DNA of 34,805 nucleotides from JAGOTP01 sp964359565 (GTDB lineage: Bacteria; Patescibacteriota; Patescibacteriia; 2-12-FULL-60-25), in assembly GCA_964359565.1 (NCBI GenBank), contig CAYHTN010000003.1, positions 1 through 34,805 of the forward strand, in the 5' to 3' direction. A model generated the notes under the pieces. That model saw only the letters and a list, made by a program, of their open reading frames with translations, ran no database searches and had not been told where the DNA came from. Below, piece by piece: positions 22,717 to 30,658 of this stretch (position 1 is its first letter; every line of letters starts with the position of its first letter). The translations under genes were made by a program, and so were the position numbers.

Positions 22717-22730
22717 GTCTCTGCAGAGAC
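22717..22730. promoter_or_regulatory. Perfect 14-base palindrome before the yvcK-like gene
   Basis: GTCTCTGCAGAGAC is a perfect palindrome, 6 bases after a TATACT (22705-22710) that could be the -10 for the gene at 22750. The position at the expected transcript start suits an operator. Confidence 0.4.
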
Positions 22731-22749
22731 AGAAAGCGCGAACGAAGTA

Positions 22750-23283
22750 ATGTCAGAACAGAGACCGCATATCGTGGTGCTAGGAGAGGGAACGGGAACG
22801 TTCACGATTCTCTCAGGACTCAAGAAATTCCCCGTGCGCCTCACGGCCATCGTGAGCATGTCTGATAACGGCGGCTCAACCGGGATCCTCCGCGACGAGC
22901 TCGGCGTCCTTCCTCCTGGGGCTGTGCGACAGTGTCTCGTGGCGCTCTCAGAAGGCTACACCGCGAGCAAATACGGTCGCGTGATCAGCCACTATATTCG
23001 CCCAGCGAGACTCAGCGCCGCCCTCGTGAACAACACTCCTCTGCCAGACGAGATCACGAGGCGCTACAAGGACATGGGAGAATTCCTCGTACCAGATGAC
23101 CTCTCCTCAGAAGCGACGTTCAAGATCTGCAGAGAAGACCTAATCACGGGAGATACGCTCCATCTCACTCCCCGGAATCGAGCACGACGAATTCTCCTGC
23201 GCCATGATCCCGAAAAACTGGCACAGGCTGTTCTTCGCCTCCTCCACTTTATATTACAAACGGTGATGAATCTCGTGCTATAG
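22750..23283 (+). pseudogene. YvcK/CofD-like protein with a large internal deletion
   Basis: Residues 1-70 are a good YvcK N-terminus: PHIVVLGEGTGTFTILSGLK, AIVSMSDNGGSTGILRDELG and VLPPGAVRQCLVALSE. The next residues (EGYTASKYGRVISHYIRP, ALVNNTPLPDEITRRYKDMG, then LLRHDPEKLAQAVLRLL) match the C-terminal part of the family. The middle ~140 residues, including the nucleotide/sugar-binding core, are missing, and length is 177 against ~320. The frame is intact across the join. YvcK is a UDP-sugar-binding regulator of carbon flux and cell shape. This copy uses more G/C-ending codons than its neighbours. It is probably a decayed or transferred copy, though a shortened functional form cannot be excluded. 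Confidence 0.75.
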
Positions 23284-23323
23284 TTCACTCACATCATTCC
23301 TAGACAACATCATTTACTTTTCT

Positions 23324-23743
23324 ATGCCTCATAATTACCTCGCAATCATCGTCGCTGCGGTTCTTCAATTTATTTTTGCGGCGATCTGGTATACCGTTAT
23401 TTTTGGAAAAGCCTGGGGAACCATCCATGGGTTCGAGAAACATTCGAAAGCAGAACAAGAAAAGATGCAACAAGGCATGATGCCTCTTTTAGTCGCGCAA
23501 TTTGTCATCACGGCCGTTACGACATACGTACTTGCCCTGTTTTTGAACGGACTCTCGTCTGAATGGCACGCGTTTGGAGTCGCTGGCTTTGTCTGGCTCG
23601 GCTTCGTTCTTCCTACCCAGATCAGCGCTGTGATCTTTGGAGGTACCAACCCTAAATGGATGGTAAAGAAAATTGCGATTATGGCGGGAAGCGCTCTTGG
23701 CTGCTTGATGACTGCTGCAGCAGTTTTACATTTCATGCGCTAA
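23324..23743 (+). CDS. DUF1761-type membrane protein
   Basis: A 139-residue four-helix membrane protein. The N-terminus NYLAIIVAAVLQFIFAAIWY, followed by FGKAWGTIHGF, is the DUF1761 pattern. Further spans are LVAQFVITAVTTYVLALFL (~55-73), AGFVWLGFVLPTQISAVIF (~85-103) and IAIMAGSALGCLMTAAAVL (~117-135). Its function is unknown. It ends 44 bases before a terminator. Confidence 0.8.
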   Translation: MPHNYLAIIVAAVLQFIFAAIWYTVIFGKAWGTIHGFEKHSKAEQEKMQQGMMPLLVAQFVITAVTTYVLALFLNGLSSEWHAFGVAGFVWLGFVLPTQISAVIFGGTNPKWMVKKIAIMAGSALGCLMTAAAVLHFMR

Positions 23744-23786
23744 AGAGACGGCTACAGAAAAATAAATCCCGAAGTTATTTTCAGAT

Positions 23787-23813
23787 AAAAGTCGTCCTTA
23801 GACGGCTTTTATG
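23787..23813 (+). terminator. Intrinsic terminator after the DUF1761 gene
   Basis: AAAAGTCGTC, loop CTTA, GACGGCTTTT form a ten-pair stem with one T-G pair; the arm ends in a T-run. Confidence 0.75.
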
Positions 23814-23826
23814 TTAGCGTAACCCT

Positions 23827-24300
23827 ATGTTTTTTATTCTCGTCTCGATCATGGTCCCCATCATCATCTATGCCTTTTTTCCAAAAGCCATTCAAATGCT
23901 GACCGGAACAAGCATCAAAAGAGATGGGATGCTATTACTGGCCTGTCTCGTCTATTTGCTGTCGTGGTATCTCCCCTCCCCGCTCATCAACGGACAAAAT
24001 ACCGCGTTTACAACGCATCTTGTCGGTGGAGGCGTCTTTTCAGGTCTCCTGTGGTTGTTTGCGAAGCAACAGTTGCAATGGAAAGCCTCTTGGCTGATCG
24101 AGCTTCTCAGTCTCTATGTCTTCGTGAGCGCCTTAGGTGTTGCCAATGAACTCTTCGAATTCGCCGCTTCCGAACTAAAATTCGTTCGCATCAATGGAGC
24201 GGATACCTGGTGGGATCTGTGTGCGAATACCCTGGGAGCGCTCGGCTTTTGGGTATTTTACCAGATCGCGATACAAACAAGACTTGGAAACAGAAAGTAA
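23827..24300 (+). CDS. VanZ-like membrane protein
   Basis: A 157-residue membrane protein with about four spans: an N-terminal signal-anchor (MFFILVSIMVPIIIYAFF), LLLACLVYLLSWYLP (~37-51), VGGGVFSGLLWLFA (~65-78) and IELLSLYVFVSALGVANELF (~90-109). It ends with ADTWWDLCANTLGALGFWVF. The acidic pair E-x-x-E before a D-x-x-x-D-x-x-A-N-x-x-G-A motif is typical of VanZ/DUF2238-like proteins. Function unknown. It starts 14 bases after the preceding terminator. Confidence 0.7.
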   Translation: MFFILVSIMVPIIIYAFFPKAIQMLTGTSIKRDGMLLLACLVYLLSWYLPSPLINGQNTAFTTHLVGGGVFSGLLWLFAKQQLQWKASWLIELLSLYVFVSALGVANELFEFAASELKFVRINGADTWWDLCANTLGALGFWVFYQIAIQTRLGNRK

Positions 24301-24317
24301 TCTCAAGAAATATTTAT

Positions 24318-24784
24318 TTAGGCCCTAGACCAGTATCTCACGTAATTTAGCTCTCAATCTTTACCATATCATGCTGTTTGTTATATCGGAATTCAGATTC
24401 TTTGAGGTGAAGATAGAACGTCTTCCGTGAGAGTCCATGGAACTTTGCCAGTCGTTGTTTCGCGAAGCTCCAGAAGTTTTCAATCCCGTTGATATGCGTG
24501 CCTTTTCTGTTTGAAGATTACTTCGAGTGATTGATGCGTTTGTGCTTGTATCCATCGAAAACGAGCCCATTGTTCTTCTTGGAACAAAGCGAGAGCCGTT
24601 CGAAACCGACTATACCAGGCGTTGATCGTTTTGCGATTGATCCCCGTGATCTGAGCCGTTTGGGTGACGGAAAGATCAGCCGAAAAACACCTCAGAATTT
24701 TATTGACCTTGTTTTTGCTCAATCGCCTATATTTTATGGGCATGATCTTCATTCTAGCAGAGGAGATGCTGGTCTAGGGCCTAA
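24318..24784 (-). mobile_element. IS1595-like insertion sequence remnant, internally deleted
   Basis: Left end AGGCCCTAGACCAGTATCTC and right end GAGATGCTGGTCTAGGGCCT are 20-base inverted repeats with one mismatch; two further bases on each side also pair. Between them lies a broken transposase with both termini but no catalytic middle. The unit is about 465 bases and non-autonomous. No clear target-site duplication is visible, so it is old or rearranged. A full-length relative could still move it. Confidence 0.85.
24347..24752 (-). pseudogene. IS1595-family transposase remnant
   Basis: The N-terminal part (MKIMPIKYRRLSKNKVNKIL, then SVTQTAQITGINRKTINAWY) is the helix-turn-helix start of IS1595-type transposases. 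Near 24505 the frame changes, and the C-terminal end appears in another frame: HINGIENFWSFAKQRLAKFH, then GLSRKTFYLHLKESEFRYN to a stop at 24347. This is the family's closing signature. The DDE catalytic region between them, roughly 100-150 residues, is deleted. It cannot encode an active enzyme. Confidence 0.85.
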
Positions 24785-24823
24785 TTTTTTGCTGCGTTCA
24801 CGCGACAAGGAGCAAAATCGTTC

Positions 24824-25162
24824 ATGAAACATGGGGTGAAGTTGTTTGAATATTTCGGAAAATCCGAATGCACAGACGCCGATCTTCTCTATCTCGAAGT
24901 AAATGGTGGACACTATCAAGAATTATTAGATCGAAAAAGCTCATTTATTTATTACGTTCTTGAAGGAGAAGGGACCTTCTTTCTTGATGGCAAGGAAATT
25001 CCCGTAAAAGCAACTGACGCCGTTCACGCACCTAAAAACACAAAGATCTACTATCTCGGTGACATGAAGCTTCTTTTATGCGTCGCTCCGGCATGGGAGG
25101 AAGCGAATGAAGAGCATATTCGCTTTATCGAACCTCAGCCAGCGACAAATACATTTTCATAG
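24824..25162 (+). CDS. Cupin-domain protein
   Basis: A 112-residue single cupin. The beta-barrel motif 1 region is degenerate (SSFIYYVLEGEGTFFLDGKE), and motif 2 reads ATDAVHAPKNTKIYYLG. The usual metal-binding His-X-His pair is absent: the position holds SFIYY, so metal binding and enzymatic activity are doubtful. Ligand binding or regulation are alternatives. The last 28 bases overlap the convergent gene at 25135. It starts about 40 bases after the IS remnant. Confidence 0.78.
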   Translation: MKHGVKLFEYFGKSECTDADLLYLEVNGGHYQELLDRKSSFIYYVLEGEGTFFLDGKEIPVKATDAVHAPKNTKIYYLGDMKLLLCVAPAWEEANEEHIRFIEPQPATNTFS

Positions 25163-25617
25163 TGCCTGCCAACAGAAAGAATAGGAATAAAGGTCATGAT
25201 CAGAAAAACAGAGCCGAGAGCGAGGAAGAGAAAAAAGATCCGAAGAAATGGACTGGTCTTAGACCGGTGAAAAATGATCCACGCCAGAAATGGGATAAAC
25301 GCGAATAAGAAACTTCCCATTCCGAATAGAAAAAGAAAAATCTCGCTTTGATTCTGGGCGTCAAAATCTGCGATACGAAGAGGCAAGGGATGATCTTTTC
25401 GGTACTTGCGATAAAAAACATTGGCATAATATCCATCCAAATCAGATCCTGACCCCTGTACTCCCTTCGACGTGATCACGAACGGTCCGACGAGGTGCCG
25501 ATGCGTATAGTATTCTTCAAAGCTGACACGAGCAGGAGAAAGACTCTGTCCTAACGATGTAAGCGCATAGAAAAACGCGAAACAGACTGCTAGCATCTTT
25601 GAAAAGAAACGGAACAT
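25135..25617 (-). CDS. Membrane protein with an extracytoplasmic loop
   Basis: A 160-residue protein. The N-terminus MFRFFSKMLAVCFAFFYALT is a signal-anchor. A ~65-residue polar domain follows (VSFEEYYTHRHLVGPFVITS, DLDGYYANVFYRKYRKDHPL). Two further spans are IFLFLFGMGSFLFAFIPFLA (~92-111) and IFFLFLALGSVFLIMTFIPI (~126-146). Topology resembles DUF3592-like proteins, but I could not assign a family with certainty. Convergent overlap with the cupin gene. Confidence 0.6.
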   Translation of the reverse strand: MFRFFSKMLAVCFAFFYALTSLGQSLSPARVSFEEYYTHRHLVGPFVITSKGVQGSGSDLDGYYANVFYRKYRKDHPLPLRIADFDAQNQSEIFLFLFGMGSFLFAFIPFLAWIIFHRSKTSPFLRIFFLFLALGSVFLIMTFIPILSVGRHYENVFVAG

Positions 25618-25711
25618 GGTACTTTCATAAAAGAAATGAAATAAGACTCACATTTTTAACGGAAATACGGTGCGTATCTTACAGGTCACATCAACGACCT
25701 TAAACCAAATT

Positions 25712-25924
25712 TTAAACATTCAGATTAAGAGGAGTCGGCGCTCCCTCCACCGTTTCCGTTCCGTCCATGGTAGCAAGATAGAGGTTTTCTACCTTTTCTC
25801 GAGCCCAGGGAGTTTTCCTCAAAAAAACAAGACTCGAGGAGACGCTTGGATGAAAAACTAAAGGAAAGAAAGGCTCTTCGTATCTAGCTCGTCTCAATCC
25901 CAAAATGCTGTTTACATAATTCAC
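25712..25924 (-). pseudogene. VF530/DUF2132-like gene, N-terminal half missing
   Basis: The frame contains HPSVSSSLVFLRKTPWAREK followed by VENLYL. This is the strong C-terminal signature of the VF530 (DUF2132) DNA-binding family (P-S-x-x-S-S-L-x-F-L-R-K-T-P-W-A-R-x-K-V-E). The first half of that ~75-residue domain (the L-H-G-V-T-L-E helix) is absent. The nominal ATG at 25924 lies inside the end of the CBS gene; a TTG at about 25896 is another candidate start. A 20-residue tail follows the domain. It is probably a 5'-truncated remnant, though a diverged start is possible. Confidence 0.55.
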
Positions 25925-26342
25925 GATAGACTTCGCGCCGCGTAATCACGCCGACCAGCTTTCCTTGTTCTAACACCGGCAAACGACGTATTCCTTTCGC
26001 AAGCATGAGCGCTCCCGCTTTCATGATAGGCCAATCGGATTCGGTATGAATCACCTGTTTTGTCATAAAACTCTTGACCGGGTGATTTTGGATCTCATCA
26101 ATTTTTCCTTCACGCTCTTCTGCATCCGTATAAAGTTCAGGGTTAAGATAATAGCTACTATAAAAAGGATAGAGCACTCGAAACAGGTCATGTTCTGAAA
26201 CCACACCGACGAGAACTCCTACTTGGTCGAGAACGAACAAACAACCCCTACTAGAACCAAGGAGGATCTTTGCCGCTTCTTTATAAGAAATATCCTCCTG
26301 TGCTGACAAAAAGTCCGTTTTCATGATGGCGCGAACAAGCAT
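25884..26342 (-). CDS. Protein with a pair of CBS domains
   Basis: A 152-residue stand-alone Bateman module. CBS1 (~6-60) reads IMKTDFLSAQEDISYKEAAK and GCLFVLDQVGVLVGVVSEHD. CBS2 (~90-145) reads FMTKQVIHTESDWPIMKAGA and IRRLPVLEQGKLVGVITRRE. A ~25-residue Tyr-rich insert lies between them. CBS pairs bind adenosyl ligands such as AMP, ATP or SAM and act as energy sensors. No effector domain is attached. The end overlaps the VF530-like remnant. Confidence 0.9.
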   Translation of the reverse strand: MLVRAIMKTDFLSAQEDISYKEAAKILLGSSRGCLFVLDQVGVLVGVVSEHDLFRVLYPFYSSYYLNPELYTDAEEREGKIDEIQNHPVKSFMTKQVIHTESDWPIMKAGALMLAKGIRRLPVLEQGKLVGVITRREVYRELCKQHFGIETS

Positions 26343-26660
26343 AGAGGTGGCGGTTAGAGGAGTATAAGTTGAGCTTACTCCTGGGTCAGCACTCCTGCAA
26401 AAGAACTATTCAATGACTCTGTCTGTGATTATAGTGCCCCCGTATCGTCCCGAAAGCCTCTCTGCACCATGCAATCTAAGCTCGAAAAGAAATAGCACTC
26501 CATTGCCCCCTCTGTAGCCCTCATCTATCGGATTCGTTTTTACGACCTTCTCCGTACTAGGTCGATTCTTTTCTTTGTGCTGGATCCCCGGATCTTCATC
26601 TCCTTGCGTCGATTCCGTCCAAGGATGACGTAGTGGTGTAAAGGAGTAAAAAATGATCTT
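26343..26660. other. Intergenic gap without a recognisable gene
   Basis: No credible coding frame, tRNA or repeat is seen in these 318 bases. Short frames here lack family-like sequence. It should hold the promoter of the CBS gene and the 3' end of the citryl-CoA lyase-like operon, but no strong terminator hairpin was identified. Confidence 0.5.
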
Positions 26661-27377
26661 CTAATATTTCTTATGCTCCCGTCGATACGTTTTTGCATGA
26701 GCCATCTCCTCGTGCGCATGCGCGCTGAGACCGACGGTACGAGCAATCAGAAAGATGGTATCAGCCAACTCAAGCGGCCATTCCAAATCCACCATGATTG
26801 CTCCAATAGCGCCATCAATATTTAAATAAAGCGATTTTTCCTTCTGTCGTGTCAGCTCTTCGGCAACCTCGAGTGCATACCGCAGGTGCACAGCATGGGA
26901 AAGATGCGTCTCTGCGAGTTTCGCTAATACCACCGCACGTGGATCTCGCTCATATTCCGCGTGACCAAAGCCAGACAGACGAACGCCTGAGACAAGCGTC
27001 TTAAAGACTGCATCTTTGACAGAAACCTCGGTGGCCACATGATCGCGCAACCATTTTGCGGCTGCACTTGCGGTATTGCCGTGACGTAGACCAAGAGTCA
27101 GAAGACCCGCGGCAACGCTATCTGCAACGGGTTTTCCACAACTCGCAACCACCTTCGTCACATGAGCGCTAGGAGGATCCACTCCATGATCGATGGCGGC
27201 AATGAGACACGCGGCCAAAAGAGGACGCTCTGATTTTGTCAGAGCACGTCCAAGAAGCGCGAGGGCAAGCGTTCCTAACCAGTCCCCCGCTTGCATAAGA
27301 GAACCGATCGATTGACCGCGAAGGGCATATTCACCTTCACGTATTTCTCCAATTTCGCTTTTCCAGGATTCAAACAT
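26661..27377 (-). CDS. Citryl-CoA lyase-like protein (citrate synthase superfamily)
   Basis: A 238-residue short member of the citrate synthase fold, close in length to citryl-CoA lyase (Ccl, ~260) and to the C-terminal domain of ATP-citrate lyase. Catalytic counterparts are visible: the first His in AAIDHGVDPPSAHVTKVVAS (residues ~60-80), the second His in SGFGHAEYERDPRA (~136-149) and the Asp in YLNIDGAIGAIMVDL (~189). In the family these bind the oxaloacetate part and cleave citryl-CoA to acetyl-CoA and oxaloacetate. Its start overlaps the SucD-like gene by 8 bases. It is the third gene of the operon, in the domain order of ACLY. Confidence 0.82.
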   Translation of the reverse strand: MFESWKSEIGEIREGEYALRGQSIGSLMQAGDWLGTLALALLGRALTKSERPLLAACLIAAIDHGVDPPSAHVTKVVASCGKPVADSVAAGLLTLGLRHGNTASAAAKWLRDHVATEVSVKDAVFKTLVSGVRLSGFGHAEYERDPRAVVLAKLAETHLSHAVHLRYALEVAEELTRQKEKSLYLNIDGAIGAIMVDLEWPLELADTIFLIARTVGLSAHAHEEMAHAKTYRREHKKY

Positions 27378-28263
27378 AGGACTTCAGGCACTGTATCAGC
27401 TCAGTCATCGTTGCAACACAGGTGATGCCTCGTTCCCTTAAGGCGACCCGTAACGAAGCCACTGCCTGCTCTTCTTCTTGTAACAAGGTTCCTGTATGGC
27501 CGTAGGCTTTGCCACGAGGTAACTGATCTAAGATATCCCCGGCTAGAAATAAAATCAGTGGATGCGTATAGGGCAATTGCCCTCGTAGTAACTGGGTAAA
27601 AAATGGACGTCCCGGTTCTGCAAACACAACCAATTGCTTCGTTTCTGGAAGAGCATCACAAAACGTAAGCGCCTCTTCAAGTGAAAAAGCCGGGACTCGA
27701 TCTCCTCCAATCGCAAAAGCCGTATGAATGCCAATCTGATGACGCGCGAGACCCATCATGATTTCATTTGTCATTCCTCCCGAGGTTGATACGAGAGACA
27801 CGCCTCCATCCATGATCACGCTAAAGGGGTTCTCTCCACCAATATATCCAAGTCGGAAGGCTGGAAATTGAAGATAACCCACCGAACTCGGGCCCAAAAT
27901 ATAGGCATTCTGTGTTCGAGCGAGGGTGCGAACGACGACAACATCATGAACGGGGACGGATTCGGTGAGAATATGTAGATATTTGATATTTGCGGCCAAT
28001 GCTTCTTCGACGGCGCCGCGAACTCGCGTGGCAGGGACAACAATGCTCGTGACCTCTATTTGAGGAAACGCCTGACACGCTTCTTGAACTGAGTCAAAAA
28101 TGGGACACGCTTCTACGACTTTCCCACCCTTCCCAGGGGTCACCCCTGCACACACCTGCATGCCACTCTGACGCAACCACTTCGTCATCCGCATCCCTTC
28201 CTTTCCGGTCATCCCCTGTATGAGCGTGCCTGCGCTTGGCGCAAATATTTTCCAGGTCGTCAT
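27370..28263 (-). CDS. SucD-like CoA ligase alpha subunit (ATP-citrate lyase alpha-like)
   Basis: A 297-residue protein of the succinyl-CoA synthetase alpha fold. The CoA-binding Rossmann part has LIQGMTGKEGMRMTKWLRQS, VTPGKGGK, SIVVPATRV and the LGPSSVGYLQFP region. The ligase part has LVSTSGGMTNEIMMGLARHQ and the phosphohistidine loop RGKAYGHTGTLL near residue 255, where the His would carry the phosphate. The S-x-S-G-x-x-x-x-E segment and loop spacing match ATP-citrate lyase and citryl-CoA synthetase small subunits. It lies 4 bases after the SucC-like gene and overlaps the lyase gene, so expression is coupled. Confidence 0.82.
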   Translation of the reverse strand: MTTWKIFAPSAGTLIQGMTGKEGMRMTKWLRQSGMQVCAGVTPGKGGKVVEACPIFDSVQEACQAFPQIEVTSIVVPATRVRGAVEEALAANIKYLHILTESVPVHDVVVVRTLARTQNAYILGPSSVGYLQFPAFRLGYIGGENPFSVIMDGGVSLVSTSGGMTNEIMMGLARHQIGIHTAFAIGGDRVPAFSLEEALTFCDALPETKQLVVFAEPGRPFFTQLLRGQLPYTHPLILFLAGDILDQLPRGKAYGHTGTLLQEEEQAVASLRVALRERGITCVATMTELIQCLKSYV

Positions 28264-28267
28264 AAGA

Positions 28268-29404
28268 TTAGGTCGGTAATAAACGAACGAGCGCGGCGGC
28301 TGATTCTGTAAGATCTACCGATCCTCGTTGAAATACGAGCGGAATACCAGTACGTCTCGCCCAAGCACTTGCCGATTCCTCCGCCTCATTGGCGTTCGGT
28401 CCATCACGACGAATAATCACGGGAACACGGATACCGATATCTTCTACTGCCTGCAGGATCGCTCGGACGGTCACCTCGATATCGGTGAAGTTTGCAAAAG
28501 ATCCGGCGATCCAGATCGCTTCGATGTGAGGATGAGAAAAAGCAATCATTGCCGCTTGATGCAAAAACGCCGGATCTGGATTACCACTTAATTCGAGATA
28601 GTTGGCCGCCTTTCCGCCTGCACGCGTAAGCGCATCCATCGCAACGAGACTCGCTCCCCCACCTGCAAGAATAACGGCGATTGTTCCAGAGAGTTCTACG
28701 TATTTTCCGAGAAGTGGACGATTTGTTTGTGTCAGAAGATCCATATACGCCTGCTCTCGAGGCGAGGTTACGTCTCCAAATCGAGATAAGGGCGAAAACA
28801 TATTCCATTCGGGATGACGAAAGGATGCTGTTTCGTCTAGTTCAATTTTTGCATCAAGAGCGATGGCTGCACCTGCAGCACTTAATACACAAGGGTTGAT
28901 CTCAATACGAAGCGCATCTGACGCAACCAAGACCCTCTGAAGAGATTGCATCAGCGATATAATACCTGACGGAAACTGCGAAGAGCGTTTAGACTCGACC
29001 AAATCTTGAGCCGTGAATGATTGAATGACGGAAACATCTTTGCCCCCTTCTTGACTCACGTGACTCCGAATCTCTCCCGTCGCTCGATCGATATCGCAGG
29101 CAACAAACCATTCGGTCTCATGGATCAATTCTTCTTCACACCAAAAGCCTGCACAGGTTGTCTGTGACAATTGCGCCCGAAGATTCGTCAGAACTTGATT
29201 AAATTCCTCCTGAGTCGCCACCCGCTGAACCAATCCACCTTTTCCACGCCGACCCGCCAGCACCTGCGCCTTAAGATAACGTGGACCCGTCCAAGAACGC
29301 TCTACTGGCCAAGCGGTCACAGACCAATCTACAAAAAATCCGACAGGAACGAGGATCCCCTGTCGTTTCAGTAATTCTTTCGCATCTTTTTCAATCAAGC
29401 GCAT
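28268..29404 (-). CDS. SucC-like ATP-grasp subunit (ATP-citrate lyase beta-like)
   Basis: A 378-residue protein of the succinyl-CoA synthetase beta type, first gene of the operon. The ATP-grasp half has MRLIEKDAKELLKRQGILVP and YLKAQVLAGRRGKGGLVQRV. IEINPCVLS and AIALDAKIELDETASFRHPE are the usual metal-binding E-x-N-P and D-A-K. The C-terminal half carries SGTIAVILAGGGASLVAMDA, the citrate-type flavodoxin-like domain found in ACLY rather than SucC. The ATG at 29404 is preferred to a TTG at 29428. With the two following genes it would form ATP + citrate + CoA to acetyl-CoA + oxaloacetate, a family-based inference. Confidence 0.82.
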   Translation of the reverse strand: MRLIEKDAKELLKRQGILVPVGFFVDWSVTAWPVERSWTGPRYLKAQVLAGRRGKGGLVQRVATQEEFNQVLTNLRAQLSQTTCAGFWCEEELIHETEWFVACDIDRATGEIRSHVSQEGGKDVSVIQSFTAQDLVESKRSSQFPSGIISLMQSLQRVLVASDALRIEINPCVLSAAGAAIALDAKIELDETASFRHPEWNMFSPLSRFGDVTSPREQAYMDLLTQTNRPLLGKYVELSGTIAVILAGGGASLVAMDALTRAGGKAANYLELSGNPDPAFLHQAAMIAFSHPHIEAIWIAGSFANFTDIEVTVRAILQAVEDIGIRVPVIIRRDGPNANEAEESASAWARRTGIPLVFQRGSVDLTESAAALVRLLPT

Positions 29405-29433
29405 AGGCAAGAATGAGAACCGTAACAAAGACC

Positions 29434-29500
29434 AAAGAGAATGACAATGCGCTCACTCTTTGCTAAGGTTCTAGCGTCTTTGAAAAAGAGCATTCTCTTT
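29434..29500. promoter_or_regulatory. Inverted repeat in the divergent promoter region
   Basis: AAAGAGAATG (29434-29443) and CATTCTCTTT (29491-29500) are perfect 10-base inverted copies. A further CTCTTT at 29456-29461 lies between them. They occupy the ~105-base gap between the divergent ATP-citrate lyase-like and glycosyltransferase genes. A shared operator is possible. Confidence 0.45.
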
Positions 29501-29509
29501 TCAACATCT

Positions 29510-30658
29510 ATGCGTATTTTGATTGTGACTCCGCTCTATCCGCCCGATCTCGGGAGTCTTGCAGTTTACGTCAAAGCGCTCGTCATGCGTTTACGCAGCC
29601 ACCATACTGTTACCGTTGTTACCTACGGACATCTCCCTGAAACAGTACCCGATGTAAATGTGGTCTGCACTCCAAAACGTTGGCCAACGCCACTTCGCCT
29701 GATCGCCTTCACTGTTCGACTTTGGCAAGCGGCGCGAACAGCAGATCTACTCTACGTGAGCGATGGTGCCTCCGTTGGTTTTCCGAGCGTCATTGTGAGC
29801 CGACTGCGCCAGCTTCCATTGGTACGTTTTGTGATGGAAGACGAATCCTGGGAACGAACCGTTCATGCAAAAAAAATCGAGTCCATCGAACAGGATTCTC
29901 CACTCACGCGCACGTCTACTCAAAAAATCACCTGGATTCGTAGGCTTCAGCACTGGGTTCTGACGCACGCAGACCAGGTGTTTGTCCCAAGCCCCCTCCA
30001 TCAAGCCACTTTTCAAGAGCTTTCTCACATCTCTGGAACGATTCTTCCGTATCCACTGAACCCCTCCCTGACCCTCCCCTTTCCCCCCGAACCCATTTCA
30101 GCGCAACTCCTTTTTACGAGCACGCTCACCAAACAATCAGGGATCGAAGAAACGCTCCTGGCTCTTTGCCACCTCCGAGACACGTTTCAAAATATACGGC
30201 TTATCGTTGCAAATACAGGTCCTGATCAAGACTTTTTTAAACAACGTGTGTACGAACTTGATCTCAAACGAAACGTCCGGTTCTTAGGACGCGTCTCTCA
30301 AGCCGAAAAGCAGGATCTTCTTCGTAGTTCTAGTATCTCGCTATGTCTACAAACGAGCGGAGCCTGCATTAGAGATATCTATGAAGCGTATACGCAGGCG
30401 ATCCCTGTCATTGCGACGACAAGTCTTACCTCACCTCACGTCATTATCTCTGGAAAAACGGGCTTAGTCGTTCCACTACAAAAGCCCGAGGCACTCGTCC
30501 AGGCAATTGAGAGCCTGCTTCAAGATGAACCGTTACGAACAAGCCTACTCAAGGGAGGTCAAGAAATTCTTCGTACACAAACTGATTGGGAGATACATCT
30601 TAAGATCTTGGTAACGAACTGGGAGAACCTGATCGGAAAACACCCTTCTAACGTATGA
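29510..30658 (+). CDS. GT4-family glycosyltransferase
   Basis: A 382-residue GT-B glycosyltransferase. The ATG at 29510 gives MRILIVTPLYPPDLGSLAVY, the usual N-terminal Rossmann start with a glycine loop; the extra upstream 23 residues are rejected. The C-terminal GT4 domain has LLFTSTLTKQSGIEETLLAL, VRFLGRVSQAEKQDLLRSSS and a degenerate E-x7-E region (GACIRDIYEAYTQAIPVIAT). SGKTGLVVP is the donor-binding turn. Likely substrates are sugar nucleotides for surface glycans. It overlaps the next gene by 4 bases (ATGA). Confidence 0.88.
   Translation: MRILIVTPLYPPDLGSLAVYVKALVMRLRSHHTVTVVTYGHLPETVPDVNVVCTPKRWPTPLRLIAFTVRLWQAARTADLLYVSDGASVGFPSVIVSRLRQLPLVRFVMEDESWERTVHAKKIESIEQDSPLTRTSTQKITWIRRLQHWVLTHADQVFVPSPLHQATFQELSHISGTILPYPLNPSLTLPFPPEPISAQLLFTSTLTKQSGIEETLLALCHLRDTFQNIRLIVANTGPDQDFFKQRVYELDLKRNVRFLGRVSQAEKQDLLRSSSISLCLQTSGACIRDIYEAYTQAIPVIATTSLTSPHVIISGKTGLVVPLQKPEALVQAIESLLQDEPLRTSLLKGGQEILRTQTDWEIHLKILVTNWENLIGKHPSNV

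Noticed and set aside
24318..24784. Active insertion sequence
   Set aside because: The transposase lacks its catalytic middle and changes frame near 24505.
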